A stretch of DNA of 64,000 bases from Kazachstania africana CBS 2517 (GCF_000304475.1 NC_018942.1:496001-560000), one strand, 5' to 3'. Positions 32,901 through 43,684 are shown, numbered from the stretch's first letter. Notes: generated from the letters alone by a model not told the origin. Program-made: numbers and translations.

Positions 32901-33805
32901 TTTCAAGTAGGCAGCTATCTGCCTACTTGTAATGGTCATTCAAGACTACAGTAACGACAGCAATACTAACCACGAGTCAAGTAATAGATACAAAAAAATC
33001 TGGGTGCCTTCAAATGATATTTATAGACCCACTTCAGTCGTAAGAAAATAGCATTAGATATAAGTGGATGGGCTGTTTTACTTAAAAAAGGAATCTCAAC
33101 TTTATCCATTCTTACTTAGGTCGAAATCTTAAAAATCTCGAACCCACCCGGAAAAAGGGCTCAATCTTTTACAACATTGTACATAGCTCACTGTCCCAAT
33201 GCCTAGTGATTATGTTATAAGTTCACTTAACTGTTTTTAAGTACTAAGAAACAAAAGTATTGAAGTTAGAATTTTTTTAGTGGGCTTATCACTGTTGGTT
33301 GTTTCCATTTCCATATAAGCGGCCTTCAAAAGTTCTTTAGTCCGGTCAATGATGACCCAAATATACTGTAGCTATGTAAACGGCAGAGGACTTTCTGAAT
33401 TCGAACCAATTGTCTGTCAGAAGGACCTGTTCGTTTGTTGACAGAATTTTAAAAGATAATCTACTTAGCGTTGTTGTGTGATGTCCTGTTATGAAGGCAA
33501 TCTGAGGCAAATATCGTACTTAACTAGGATTATGTCCCATGTAATTCTTGTCCTTTATATATATTTTGTATTATATATTTTGAAGTGTCTTGAAGCCATG
33601 TTTCATTTGATGACTTGCCTATCTGTTAATATCTTTTGGAGTATGGCTAGTTGTACTCATCTGTCAGGAACGTCGGTCGCCATTTCCCATTTATCAAGGG
33701 TTCATGTTCACTCTGCCGTAGATAGGGTGGGGTGCGCGACAGGTGCCAATCTTAATTTCGTGTTCGTTTCATAAACTTCAACATCCTGATATTTAATCTG
33801 TCGTG
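29987..33805. other. 3.8-kb gene-free region before element copy 2
   Basis: For a yeast chromosome arm this is a very long stretch without a gene. It is AT-rich with many T and A runs. A 10-base unit (CAATAGAGAA) is repeated near 30421-30440. The longest ATG frames (e.g. 33478-33774, 98 codons; 32325-32528, 67 codons) have no recognisable features. It may contain decayed genes or elements, but I could not align any part to a known family by eye. Confidence 0.5.
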
Positions 33806-36750
33806 AAGGAAGATCAGAGGATGTCTCATGTATATTATTGTTATTATTGTTCATAGCGTTAAATGGCTGTTAGTCAAAAAATTACTTCCCGGCATTCAGT
33901 GGTTATACCAAAAAATGCACTGGTTATATATAAAATAAACTAGAACATGGAATGATGTACAGTGAGACAGCTCTTGATCAAACTTTCATTCTCACATAAG
34001 TATTCATTTTTTCCAGCGCACTCTGATCTGTCACAATAAGCTCCCTTGGCCATGTTCTAAATTCTCATTCTCCATGTTATGTAACTCAATGATTTTAGAA
34101 CATGACAAAATTTGTTACTCTAACTCTCAAATTAACTTTCTTATTAGTGCATTTCACAAATTGGCCCTTAGATATAATTACTGTTATATCTATTGTTTTT
34201 ACTTTAGTCAGATCTACATACTGTTTGATTATAGCAGTTGGATTTCTACTGTTAATGATTTAGCTAAATTTTCAATAGGAACGTTTCATGTACCGCATGC
34301 CAGGTCCCACTTTATATAAGGTCATTTATTGGTTTTAGTAATGGAAAATTTAAACCAGTCGACGAATTTACTGTCATTGGCCGCATAACAGTGGTAAAGC
34401 TATGTATTCCACAAGCACGCAGAGTACTACAAACAAGACTATTTTTAAAATGATGTAGAACTTTCCATGGAAAAACTAAGTGAGAGAAATCAAAGTAATG
34501 GATATACAGAGCCCGAAGGTAATATTTCAAATTAACTGTTTCAATACATAAATAAGAGAATAAAATAAATAATTATCTTGGTTATACACGAGTATAAAAG
34601 AACAAAATTGTCAATAACAACATGTTACTGAACTCAGAGAATAGAAAAATATGTGTCCATCACCATCATAGATCAAACATTGACGTGTTGACTATTCGCT
34701 CGCAGTACCAATAGAGATACAGACTTTGTCGCCGTCATTAAAGGAAACCGTACCATTATTGTAGACGTACAGTAGATCATCTGTCAAACCAGTCTGTTCC
34801 TCAATAGTCTTCGACGAATCATAGAAAATCGAGATACATTCACCAAAATCGGCTGAGTTAACCGGGGCATAAGCTTCTTCCGCTAGTCGTTGGCACACGT
34901 TAACATTACCAATGGATTGAGTGCTAGTGTAGAATTCATAACTCTTACCCATACTCCATGTCTTCACAGCCTCATCAACATAAGCTTCATATTCTTCTGT
35001 AGCAACAATAAAACCATAAGTAGTTTTTGGGTCACCTGTATGAGATTCAAGATAGAAATAGTTGTTAACACCATTCAACTCGGTGGTCATTATACTAGCA
35101 ATTGTCAACATGGCAGTAATACTAGAATCAATTTGGATACCTCCAAAAACACCGAAAACATATCCAGAGTCAGACAATTTATAGATTTGATTAATTTCAC
35201 CGTTAAAAGCAACTCCGAACATATCGCCAAGAGAGTTTACCAGATCGTCTGCAACATCAGTAGGCAAATCACCATCTCAGTAAGCGAAACCTTCATGAGT
35301 CATCATAAAAGCTCCTTCTGACCAGTCAGTTTCAGAGGATGGCAACATACCTGAAGTGCCTGGAAGAGAAAGTTCACAAAAGACGACTTGGCTGAGGAAG
35401 AATAACGCTAAAAAAACAGCATCTAGTGAATATTTTGTTTTAAATTATAAAATAAAGGACTTTGTAAAATGTAAATGTCAATACCTGTTCAGGAATCAAT
35501 AAACCGTTGTTGATTATGGATTCGCAATAGTATGTTTCTTCTATAACCTAACATATAGATAAAATGGAATGAAAATATCAGTGATGACTGGGAATAAAGC
35601 CAGCTATTTATACGTTTAAGAAAGAGCTTGCAAGTTAGTCTCCTCTTCATTAGTATATGAACTTCACTAATAGCAATCTTGGAAGACCTTCTCCGATTTA
35701 TTGGCATTTTCCGCTGTTCTACGTCCTTTCTGCTCGAACCTCAAGTATCTACAAATCGTAGCTCAATTGAGTCTCTATTGTTGGAGACACTAGAATTCAT
35801 ACCTCTTAGTTCGATTTGCTTCGAACTGTTTTCGAAGACGTCATTTATTGCAAAGATTGTTTTTCAAAGCGGGGCGGTCCTGATAACGCCGTGCAATTTT
35901 GGAGTTACTCCGATTATCACAGTAAGAGATATGTCCCAAAATGGTTATTTACATTCAATTCTAATGAGATTCTTGGCCAACTGCGTAAATCAGAAATGCC
36001 ATTTGAGGCAACTTTTCTCATGGACTCAAAAGCCCTATAGAACAAACTTTATTAAAGCCTTATCTTACGGTTTTTTCATATTTGGAAATCGCCTGTTAAA
36101 TATGACGTACAACTCGCCATGGAGAAGCCATTGTAGCATTCGTGTCGACATGTTCAGGGTTAGGTTTCTACACTATTATCTTTAAACTGTGGATAAATAT
36201 AACGGACTTTCTAGCGTCCTGAACTCCGGTTGAACCCTGACAAATGTTTAATTTTCTTGAGCGTAATAGCAGAGAACTCTCCACATCTAGAAAAGTCAAT
36301 AGTACAAATCCACAGTGTGATTATTTGTGTAAAAGTATTAAGGCTAGCGTCCTGGACACGGCATTACACTAACATTTCAATGTTTTGATTGTTAGAATGA
36401 CGAATTTAGAATGTTCTAGACGAATTGAACAATAAACGTGGCGTGATGAACGCAACTATATATTATCATGCAATAAATATGGTGGCATAACTATGGCGAC
36501 GTATTGACTTATAAATCTAGAACATGAGAATTGTTGTAAATCAAAATGTGTTGGGAAACGTATAAATGCTCAGGTGAACACTGAAGTTTGATCAAAGTTT
36601 GTCGCACTGTATATTATTTTATATATAACCAGTGCATTATGGGTAATACACATTGACTAATTTGAGTTTGTCCACTTACCTGACTGATCTTTAATATTAT
36701 GGACAACAATATCAATAATATTATCGAGAAGACTCCATCTGATCTTCCTT
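33806..36750 (-). mobile_element. 2.95-kb element with long terminal inverted repeats, copy 2
   Basis: This is the inverted copy of the element at 56-3006. Its ends are AAGGAAGATC at 33806-33815 and the complementary GATCTTCCTT at 36741-36750. The outermost ~100 bases of its left end (33806-33903) are clearly diverged from the matching end of copy 1. The rest is nearly identical, which suggests that exchange between copies homogenised the interior. The broken secreted-protein gene lies at 34692-35422 on the minus strand. The element sits just upstream of a tRNA-Val gene, a common landing zone for yeast mobile elements. Confidence 0.6.
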
Positions 36751-36805
36751 TAAGTTCGAAAAATCTTACGTTCAAAAATTGAGAATCTTGAAGGAAGATT
36801 GTGGC
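33904..36805. repeat. Right arm of the large inverted repeat
   Basis: This is the reverse complement of 1-2905, about 31 kb away. Every open frame of the left arm reappears here on the opposite strand with almost the same sequence. The arm stops at or beyond 36805, 51 bases before a tRNA-Val gene. Its partner end is cut by the window edge, so the repeat could extend further in the genome. Confidence 0.97.
34692..35422 (-). pseudogene. Broken gene for a small secreted protein, element copy 2
   Basis: This is the same gene as at 1386-2117, on the other strand. It carries the same in-frame TGA (35279-35277). It also has a second lesion: the T run just after the start codon is 7 long instead of 8, which puts the signal peptide out of frame with the rest. 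The shared stop predates the last common ancestor, or last homogenisation, of the two copies. The second break came later. About 190 downstream codons remain open. Confidence 0.6.
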
Positions 36806-36856
36806 TTAATTTTGCGGACTGTTAGGAAGTTTCAGTTCTAAAAACTCCAATTAGTT

Positions 36857-36930
36857 GGTTTCGTGGTCTAGTTGGTTATGGCATCTGCTTAACACGCAGA
36901 ACGTCCCCAGTTCTATCCTGGGCGAAATCA
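36857..36930 (+). tRNA. tRNA-Val, anticodon AAC
   Basis: This 74-base intron-less tRNA gene has acceptor arms GGTTTCG and CGAAATC followed by A, anticodon loop CTTAACA with AAC, and a T arm CCCAG/CTGGG. It matches S. cerevisiae tRNA-Val(AAC) at nearly every base. One oddity is that the T loop reads TTCTATC instead of TTCGATC, so the purine at position 57 and part of the B-box promoter are changed. It lies between the element copy and RPS13, and is followed by TTCTTTTTT, a polymerase III terminator. Confidence 0.93.
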
Positions 36931-37335
36931 TTCTTTTTTATTTCAAATGATAGGATCATTGGTTAAAATTGTATACTAGTAGGAAAATATGTAAAACCTC
37001 ACTTAATACTGTTAACGTATATCTAATGTTTGTAGTTCTCCTTCTAAAGAAGATCTTTTTACAGTAGATATCAAGAGATGTTCTCCCTTTCTTCGTTTAA
37101 TTGCTGAGGAAAGAGCACGAGTACCAAGTACGAGGGAGCTTACGAGACTATTTTAGGGCGCTCCAGTACTTACAGAAGCACTTCAAGTAAAATATGGTTC
37201 TCACTTTTTATCAATTAATGGAAGCTACGTATCTCCCTACTCAAGAGAAATGCTAAATTTTTTTTTGAAGTTATTAGAACTTTATATAGAATGGAAACAA
37301 AACAAAATGATATAATATATAATTGTTTTAACACT
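36931..37335. other. tRNA-Val to RPS13 3' flank
   Basis: This 405-bp region between the tRNA terminator and the RPS13 stop codon shows no gene. It includes the RPS13 3' untranslated region. Confidence 0.5.
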
Positions 37336-38313
37336 CTAGTTAACTAAAGCAGAAGCAGTAGCAGATTCGTATTTCCAGTTTGGTGGTAAGACAGCGACAG
37401 TTCTGTAGTATCTAGCTAATCTGTGGATTCTAGATTCGATTAAAATTAATCTGAACTTAGCGTCCTTGTCCTTTCTGTTTCTTTCTAAGTGCTTTCTGAC
37501 AGAGACAGCCTTTTTGATTAAGAAGTATAAATCTTCTGGGATTTCTGGAGCTAAACCGTTAGATTTTAAGATTCTTAAGATCTTGTTACCGGTGATGATT
37601 CTAGCTTGAGTAACACCATGAGCATCTCTTAATAAGACACCGATTTGAGAAGGAGTTAAACCCTTTCTGGCGTACTTGGTGATTTGTTCAATAACAGAGT
37701 CAGTGGACAATTTGAACCAAGCTGGAGCATTTCTGCTGTATGGAATAGCAGAGGAAGACATACCTTTACCCTGTAAAAATAACATATTGATGAACAATAG
37801 TAATTTATGTTAGTAAATGAATTGCCAATTGAATTTTTTCTAACAAAACAACAAAGAAGACTCGCTGAGCGTTATTCTACATAAACTATTACTTTAAATT
37901 CAAATTAGCAATTCATTCTTTCAAGACTGTCTGATTCGGCAATGCGTAAAACACCAAGTCACTATTATCATACCCTAATGGGTACAAAATTCATAGTGCT
38001 CCCCCTGCTCATCTATAACAGTTGGAGAGTGCCAGACATAACTTCAGTCAGCATGACACTCCTATGGTTTTTGATTGAATTGGAATCACCCAGCTAATAC
38101 ACCTAGAGCACTCAAAGAGTACTCAGAACAGATAAGTGATCTTATCTGTTGGTGTACACCGGAAAGAATGAACTGTGATCCGAAAATAAAATAAGAAATT
38201 TATGAAAATGCACTTTAACATGAGACTTCAATTTGTATTTCATTAACTATTGTCTGTAAGGACAAACAACTCGTTTCTCATATTAAACATACGGCACTGT
38301 GCATACGACCCAT
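37336..38313 (-). CDS. RPS13: Ribosomal protein S13 (uS15), with intron
   Basis: The small-subunit ribosomal protein uS15, 151 residues, exactly the S. cerevisiae length. Exon 1 (38313-38293) codes only seven residues, MGRMHSA. The intron (38292-37771, 522 nt) starts GTATGT, has branch point TACTAAC at 37815-37809, and ends TTTTTACAG. Exon 2 (37770-37336) codes the rest, including NAPAWFKL and [11 protein letters not shown]. cerevisiae RPS13 (YDR064W) has an intron of similar size at the same place. An ORF search alone would miss exon 1 and add a false N-terminus. AIM7 lies upstream on the same strand, as in S. cerevisiae. RRG1, its usual downstream neighbour, has been moved by inversion. Confidence 0.97.
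37771..38292 (-). other. RPS13 intron
   Basis: This 522-nt spliceosomal intron has donor GTATGT (38292-38287), branch point TACTAAC (37815-37809) and acceptor CAG (37773-37771). I did not recognise a snoRNA inside it. Confidence 0.95.
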
Positions 38314-38556
38314 TTTGAATGATAATTTCTGTGGTTTGTTGGTTGTAATAAGGAAAGTTGAGAACACATATCTGTAAATTAAATACTTCTAAAATAACTT
38401 CAACATCGCGAGCCGAAGTGAGATAATGACAAATTCTGAGTTCCCTGAATAATTTTCCAAATTGGCGAAAATTTTGCGTCACTGAAATTTTTCAGAAAAA
38501 AAAAGTCAATTTGTTCTTTTTTTTTCCAGGCTAAACATTTTCTATAGAAGGCTAAA

Positions 38557-38569
38557 ATGTATGGATGTT
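38557..38569 (-). promoter_or_regulatory. Rap1 site (HOMOL1 type) of RPS13
   Basis: On the RPS13 coding strand this reads AACATCCATACAT, the classic Rap1-binding HOMOL1 box of yeast ribosomal protein genes. It lies about 250 bases upstream of the start codon, the usual distance, and is followed by T-rich sequence. Confidence 0.75.
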
Positions 38570-38638
38570 CTGCAAAAAAAGCAGTCAAAGTTGAAAATTG
38601 TATACATACATATCGAAAAATGATACTCAAGAGATATG

Positions 38639-39091
38639 TTATCTCTTTGATGTTTCTATTTGCTCTTTCAATTCTTCAACATCATCATCGTCCTCGAGAT
38701 CAGATGAAACTTCGATGAATTTGTACGTACCACACTCGTGCTTAACCATTTCTGCAGCACCTGCATAGAGCATCTTCCACTCTTGTGAGACTATGGTCAT
38801 TGGTTTCCAGTATAACAATATTAGGGGCACTTGCTTAATACCTTCCTTCGTTGTCAAAGGATATGCCATTAAAAGGAATCTTGGAGAATTATCGGGCAAA
38901 ATCTCAGCCAAGGAGGCCAAATCTGTGATTTCATCTAATTCTTCCTGATCATCCTCGTCAATAATAATTTCATTCGAATTTGCCTCTATCTTAATAGGTA
39001 AGCATCTTATAGTTTCTGATCTAGACGTTGAGGTACGAAATTTTCTGATAACGTCTCTTGTACCAGTTGGGATGTTATATAATGTTGTCAT
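38639..39091 (-). CDS. AIM7: Aim7, GMF-family Arp2/3 regulator
   Basis: This 150-residue protein with an ADF/cofilin-homology fold belongs to the glia maturation factor family, and equals S. cerevisiae Aim7 (YDR063W, 149 aa) in length. Aim7 binds the Arp2/3 complex, removes actin branches and inhibits new nucleation at cortical patches. The segments PRFLLMAYPL and PLILLYWKP are the central strands, and MLYAGAAEMVK begins the long helix that contacts Arp2/3. The acidic C-terminal tail resembles that of the yeast orthologue. It stands between LCB2 and RPS13 in conserved order. Confidence 0.92.
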   Translation of the reverse strand: MTTLYNIPTGTRDVIRKFRTSTSRSETIRCLPIKIEANSNEIIIDEDDQEELDEITDLASLAEILPDNSPRFLLMAYPLTTKEGIKQVPLILLYWKPMTIVSQEWKMLYAGAAEMVKHECGTYKFIEVSSDLEDDDDVEELKEQIETSKR

Positions 39092-39368
39092 TACTCTATT
39101 TCTTCAGTGGTTTCCCTATTTCTATGGAAAGTCGAATTTATTTTCCTATAGTGTATTTATGTTTTTCCTTTCCGGCCAAAAAGCAAGAAAATAAGCTCAC
39201 TAATCCAGTAGCCAGATGGCATCATTTCCAATGAAACTCATGTTGCATATGTGTACATGACATTTTTGTTTTGATATATAATATCTATGTATATTTATTT
39301 TTTTTTATCCCATGTGGTATGGTTTATGTAAAATTTGAGATAAATTTTATAGTTATTTACTGTTCAGA

Positions 39369-41051
39369 TTAATCGACAAAATATTTGTCATGCTTACAAT
39401 CTTCAGGTGTCTTCTTAATAACATCCTCAATGTCCCATCTTTGAACTTTACCATCCCAACTTGATTTTCCAGTATTTAACTTCAAATTTAATTTTTCTCC
39501 AACTTCATTAACATGGCGTAATAAATAATCAATATCTTCTTTCGTTAAAGATGCAGACATACAGAATCTGACTCTTGATTCAATTAATGGAGTAGCAGGG
39601 TATGCGACAACAACGACGGCAATCTTTCTTTGTAACATCATTCTTGAAAAAGCGGGCATTTTGGATGGGCAGTATAGTAACATTGGAATAACGGGAGAAT
39701 CAGCGGTACCATAGACGATGAAACCTAATCTTCTTAGGCCTAGACGCAAGTAACGAGAATTGAAGGCGATACGTTGTAATCTTTCAGTACCTTCACCTGG
39801 GTTAAGTTTTCCCATGATGATTTCCAAAGAAGATGTAATTTGAGCTAAAACAGGGGCAGGAGATGGTTCAGCGTAACTTGGTGTACTTAAATCTAATCTT
39901 AATCTATCAATAATCCATTTGTCGGCAGCGATATAGCCACCAGCGGCACCAAATGATTTGGTTAAAGTACCCATTAAAATATCAACATCCTTTGGATTGA
40001 CACCAAATAATTCACAAACACCACGACCGGTAGGACCAATAGCACCAATAGAATGAGCTTCATCGACGTATAAGTAACACTTATACTTTTTTTTCAATTC
40101 GACTAATCTTGGTAGATCACACATGGTACCTTCCATAGAAAATAAACCTTCGACACAAATTAAAATCTTCTTCCAAGGACGATTTGTCTTTGGTTGACCC
40201 ATGACAATTTGATCTCTGATTAATTTTTCAAGGCCCTTCATATCACCATGTTTGAAAGCTCTTACAGCAGCACCAGATAATCTAACACCTGTTCTAATTG
40301 AAGTATGGTTCAATTCATCTGAAATGACAAGACATTTAGAATCTAAGAAAGCATTGAAGAAGTTTGCATTCGTACCGTAACCCATGGAAAAGATCATTGA
40401 ATCTTCTTTACCTATAAAATCAGCAATTAATTGTTCAGTATATCTATGTAAATCGGTTGTACCAATTTGAGATCTGGATCCACTGGAATAGACACCATAT
40501 TCATCTACGGCTTTCAAAGCTGCGTCTGTGCATTTACCTTCACTTTGAGCAAAACCTAGATAGTTATAGGCAGACAAGTTCAAACACATTGAATCCGTGC
40601 CTGGATAAGTGTAATATTCATTTAAATTGTGAGAAATTCTGTCGATGCAGCGTATGAATCTACCAGGAACACCCGTAGTAGGTCTTGAGAAACAGTCATC
40701 AATTCTCATCTTGAGTCTTCTAATGTAAAAACTCTCGAACTTAGAATACCATGGAGCTAGACCATCTTGTTCTAAAAAGACAGCATGCTTCTTTTTTTGG
40801 AACGTAGTACCCAGAAAGTCACGAATATGACCAAGAATGATCAGGATTAAATAGTTAAGATACGTTATCAATAGGATATAATATGGAGGCGTGTCGATGA
40901 CAGGAGGTGCTAACGGTTTTTCGACTACTTTAACTTGGTGAAGATAATCTTTACTCGTCAAAGAACCAAATTCATTTTCCCTTTTAGACTCGATAGAAAG
41001 GATTTCTGGTCCGAGCAATGGAACAGTAGTCTGGTTGGCTTGTGTACTCAT
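39369..41051 (-). CDS. LCB2: Lcb2, serine palmitoyltransferase catalytic subunit
   Basis: This 560-residue ER enzyme condenses serine with palmitoyl-CoA, the first committed step of sphingolipid synthesis, as a heterodimer with Lcb1. One membrane helix lies near residues 58-80. The rest is an alpha-oxoamine synthase domain of fold type I. The pyridoxal phosphate lysine is K365 in GTLTKSFGAAGG, one position off S. cerevisiae K366. The conserved VDEAHSIGAIGPTGRG precedes it. IPT1 at 12-13.6 kb acts at the end of the same pathway. AIM7 follows downstream. Confidence 0.97.
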   Translation of the reverse strand: MSTQANQTTVPLLGPEILSIESKRENEFGSLTSKDYLHQVKVVEKPLAPPVIDTPPYYILLITYLNYLILIILGHIRDFLGTTFQKKKHAVFLEQDGLAPWYSKFESFYIRRLKMRIDDCFSRPTTGVPGRFIRCIDRISHNLNEYYTYPGTDSMCLNLSAYNYLGFAQSEGKCTDAALKAVDEYGVYSSGSRSQIGTTDLHRYTEQLIADFIGKEDSMIFSMGYGTNANFFNAFLDSKCLVISDELNHTSIRTGVRLSGAAVRAFKHGDMKGLEKLIRDQIVMGQPKTNRPWKKILICVEGLFSMEGTMCDLPRLVELKKKYKCYLYVDEAHSIGAIGPTGRGVCELFGVNPKDVDILMGTLTKSFGAAGGYIAADKWIIDRLRLDLSTPSYAEPSPAPVLAQITSSLEIIMGKLNPGEGTERLQRIAFNSRYLRLGLRRLGFIVYGTADSPVIPMLLYCPSKMPAFSRMMLQRKIAVVVVAYPATPLIESRVRFCMSASLTKEDIDYLLRHVNEVGEKLNLKLNTGKSSWDGKVQRWDIEDVIKKTPEDCKHDKYFVD

Positions 41052-41866
41052 CTCTTGGTGTGGCTGATATAGGAGATTGAGTTCGAAAAGAAAGAAATTA
41101 TCACTAAAAAAAATGGGAAGAAAGCAGAAACTGACTTTCGGGTTCCTAAACTAGAGTGTTGTCTTATAGTTACAGCAATATAAACAACAAACAAAGGATC
41201 TAGTCGATAGAAATATCCCTTTCTCCTATTATGTCGGCTGCTCTTCTTGGCACTGTCAAAGTATGATTTATTAATATGCTCGAATTATCACCTAAACAAA
41301 TAAGTCGTTCCTTTGCGAAATCGAGAGGGCTCGAGCAAAAAAAAACAAAAAAACTAATATTAGAACGGTTGCCGTGCTTTCGAAGCTGTTGGATATTATA
41401 ACGACGATGATGGCAGTAAAATGGATGAGAAGAAACTTGCGCAGAGAGAAAGAGCTTTGGCCTTCTCAGGCCACTAGTTTGGGTCAGGAAGCCTGGCTTG
41501 TGACGATAGCTACTCACTCTTGGCGTGTCTAACTTATTAGCTCGTTTCTTTATCTTGGACTCGTTCTTAGTAGCAGCAAAGCCAGTTTTGGTGACAGGAA
41601 CGAGAAGCATCAATCGTAAACATAAGACAACATAGAAAGGCAGATGTAGCCCGTCCACTATGCTTATGGTAGCAAATGCACAATTGATGTAGTCTTAAAG
41701 TAATTATTTTTTATTTTTATTTGTCATTTTTGATGACTTCTTTTCTAGAAAGCTCAAATAATCAAGCAAGAAACAAATTATTAATATCGAAACAGAAAAT
41801 TATAAGGCACATTACTATTTACACTTTTTTCTATAGAACTACTTATTTACACTACTTTCTATAAAA
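41052..41866. other. LCB2 upstream / YDR061W-like 3' intergene
   Basis: This 815-bp spacer has a less AT-rich stretch at about 41320-41640. A 152-codon minus-strand frame (41658-41200) opens only at GTG and has no recognisable domain, so I do not call it. A small RNA gene could hide in the GC-richer part, but I could not identify box motifs with confidence. Confidence 0.45.
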
Positions 41867-43465
41867 CTAATTATTTACATCGCCTACTGTGTATTTACCT
41901 GGCCCTAAAAGTCTCAAATAGTGGTCACATTTTGGTGTTTCTTGATCAACATGTGCTACAACAAGTACAGTACCTGGCCAATACTCCAGAAAATCGTGAC
42001 ATTTGAGCATCGGTTCAATTTCCATACCAGAGAATGCTTCATCCAAAATTAGTATTTTAGGCATTTTCACTAAACTCCTAACAAATAATACAAGTTTTTG
42101 CTCACTTATTGTCAATTCTCCGAATAATTGAGTATCAGCAAATTGTTGAAGTCCAAAAAATTCCAGGTACATCTCAACCACACGTTTTTGCTCAGTATTT
42201 AACTTGTCCCACATCTTGGTGAAATTGTTTGAAGAGCCTTCATGGAAACCAGAAGCAATACATTCCCTCACATTAAGTTTTGAGCCACAATCTTTGATGA
42301 AGACAGCATGTAATTCAGGTGATGACATCCCAATATTCTTATTTATGTCAAAATAATTTGAGCTTCCTGTCCTTCTTTCATGACCATCCTCAACAACTTT
42401 CGAATTCCATGATTGTGGATGTTCTGCAAGGATCAAAGATAGTAAAGTAGACTTTCCTGTACCATTATCCCCTCTTATATGCCATTTACTACCGGGTCTA
42501 ACCTGCCATTCAAGATCTTTGAGCACTGGACTTCCTCGATAAGTTATATTGATACCTTTGAATTCAATGCAGTGTGGCATCTTAATAATTTCGTGGTATG
42601 ATCTACCACACATTGAATGCATTGAGATAAGATCATATGGTGTTAATCTGTTGCTTAATTCGCGTTCTTCTTTCTCCTTAAACAATTTTGCATTTTCCTC
42701 TTCTTTTAGTTGGTCAATCTGTTTTCTCAGATAATCTATCTTGCCACTAAACTGGAGTCCTTCATGGTCGTCTACATGTGCAATATGAGTACACCATTGT
42801 GGAATTTCATCTTGATATCTTAAACCAATAATTACCGGGACATTAATATTACGTTCACTATTAGCCAAAAATTTTGAGATAATTGAACATGCCGATGGGT
42901 CGAGACCTAGAAATGGATCGTCAATTAGTAACAAGTCTGGTTTTTTCAAAAGAGCTTTTGCCAATCTTGCTCTTCTCATCTGCCCATTACTTAGTCCCAT
43001 GGCCCACCTATCCTCTAATTCAGATAATTGCAGCTCCTTTATAAGCCTGTGATAGAGGTCCCTATCGACTTCACGACTTGTCGTCTTTACAGCATAGTGA
43101 ACTCTACTTGAGCCAATTGAATTGTCTAAAATGAAGTCTCTACAAGTCTGATCGAATTCATCTTTGTAGAATTCAAACCTAGCACTCAAATGTGCTGCAG
43201 GTAATGAGCCTTGAAATTTAACTTGCTCAATTATTGGTTGTTTTTTGAAATTAAAGTGTAAAGCTGCAGGTGGCTCTGAAACATATTTCAAACTCAATAT
43301 GTCAATAAATTTTGATTTTCCTGGACCCCAGATGACCCATTTCTCGTTCTTATTTATTTCAAATTTCTCAATTGGTTTTGCGAAAACTTTTGGAGACGTC
43401 TTCATTAATGATGACTTGAATAGCCCATTGCTTATCCGTAATATCAAATCATCTTTTACTGCCAT
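41867..43465 (-). CDS. Soluble twin ABC ATPase, YDR061W family
   Basis: This 532-residue protein has two ABC ATPase domains and no membrane segments. It corresponds to uncharacterised S. cerevisiae YDR061W (539 aa), which is related to bacterial ModF/PhrA-like ATPases. The first domain has a degenerate P-loop (WGPGKSKFIDIL near residue 47), a signature LSNGQMRRARLAKALL and Walker B LLLIDDPFLGLDP. The second has Walker A RGDNGTGKSTLLS near residue 335 and Walker B ILILDEAFSGME. The signature of the second domain is replaced by LTISEQKLVLFVRSLV. Its substrate is unknown. The next gene, LSM2, belongs to a different S. cerevisiae chromosome, so a synteny breakpoint lies just beyond the start codon. 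Confidence 0.88.
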   Translation of the reverse strand: MAVKDDLILRISNGLFKSSLMKTSPKVFAKPIEKFEINKNEKWVIWGPGKSKFIDILSLKYVSEPPAALHFNFKKQPIIEQVKFQGSLPAAHLSARFEFYKDEFDQTCRDFILDNSIGSSRVHYAVKTTSREVDRDLYHRLIKELQLSELEDRWAMGLSNGQMRRARLAKALLKKPDLLLIDDPFLGLDPSACSIISKFLANSERNINVPVIIGLRYQDEIPQWCTHIAHVDDHEGLQFSGKIDYLRKQIDQLKEEENAKLFKEKEERELSNRLTPYDLISMHSMCGRSYHEIIKMPHCIEFKGINITYRGSPVLKDLEWQVRPGSKWHIRGDNGTGKSTLLSLILAEHPQSWNSKVVEDGHERRTGSSNYFDINKNIGMSSPELHAVFIKDCGSKLNVRECIASGFHEGSSNNFTKMWDKLNTEQKRVVEMYLEFFGLQQFADTQLFGELTISEQKLVLFVRSLVKMPKILILDEAFSGMEIEPMLKCHDFLEYWPGTVLVVAHVDQETPKCDHYLRLLGPGKYTVGDVNN

Positions 43466-43684
43466 TTTGCAGAAGGCGTTTGAATTCTCTACAATGTCTC
43501 AATTTTCAAAATTCTCGAGTTTTTTATGATACCGGAATGGAAAGTTTAACAATTTCAAAGTTCAATATCAATCAATTTAAAGAAAAACAGTTTGCTGAAA
43601 GTAACGACAAGAACTATTCGTCATAGTATACCCCGTTTTCTATAGACATTGCACTTCAAAATAAAAATAAAAATAATCTGAATA

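Noticed and set aside
37336..37797. 153-codon unspliced reading of RPS13 starting inside the intron
   Set aside because: The first residues are intron sequence; a proper exon 1 with GTATGT donor lies at 38313-38293.
41200..41658. 152-codon minus-strand frame upstream of LCB2
   Set aside because: It opens at GTG, not ATG, lacks any known domain, and sits in the expected promoter region.
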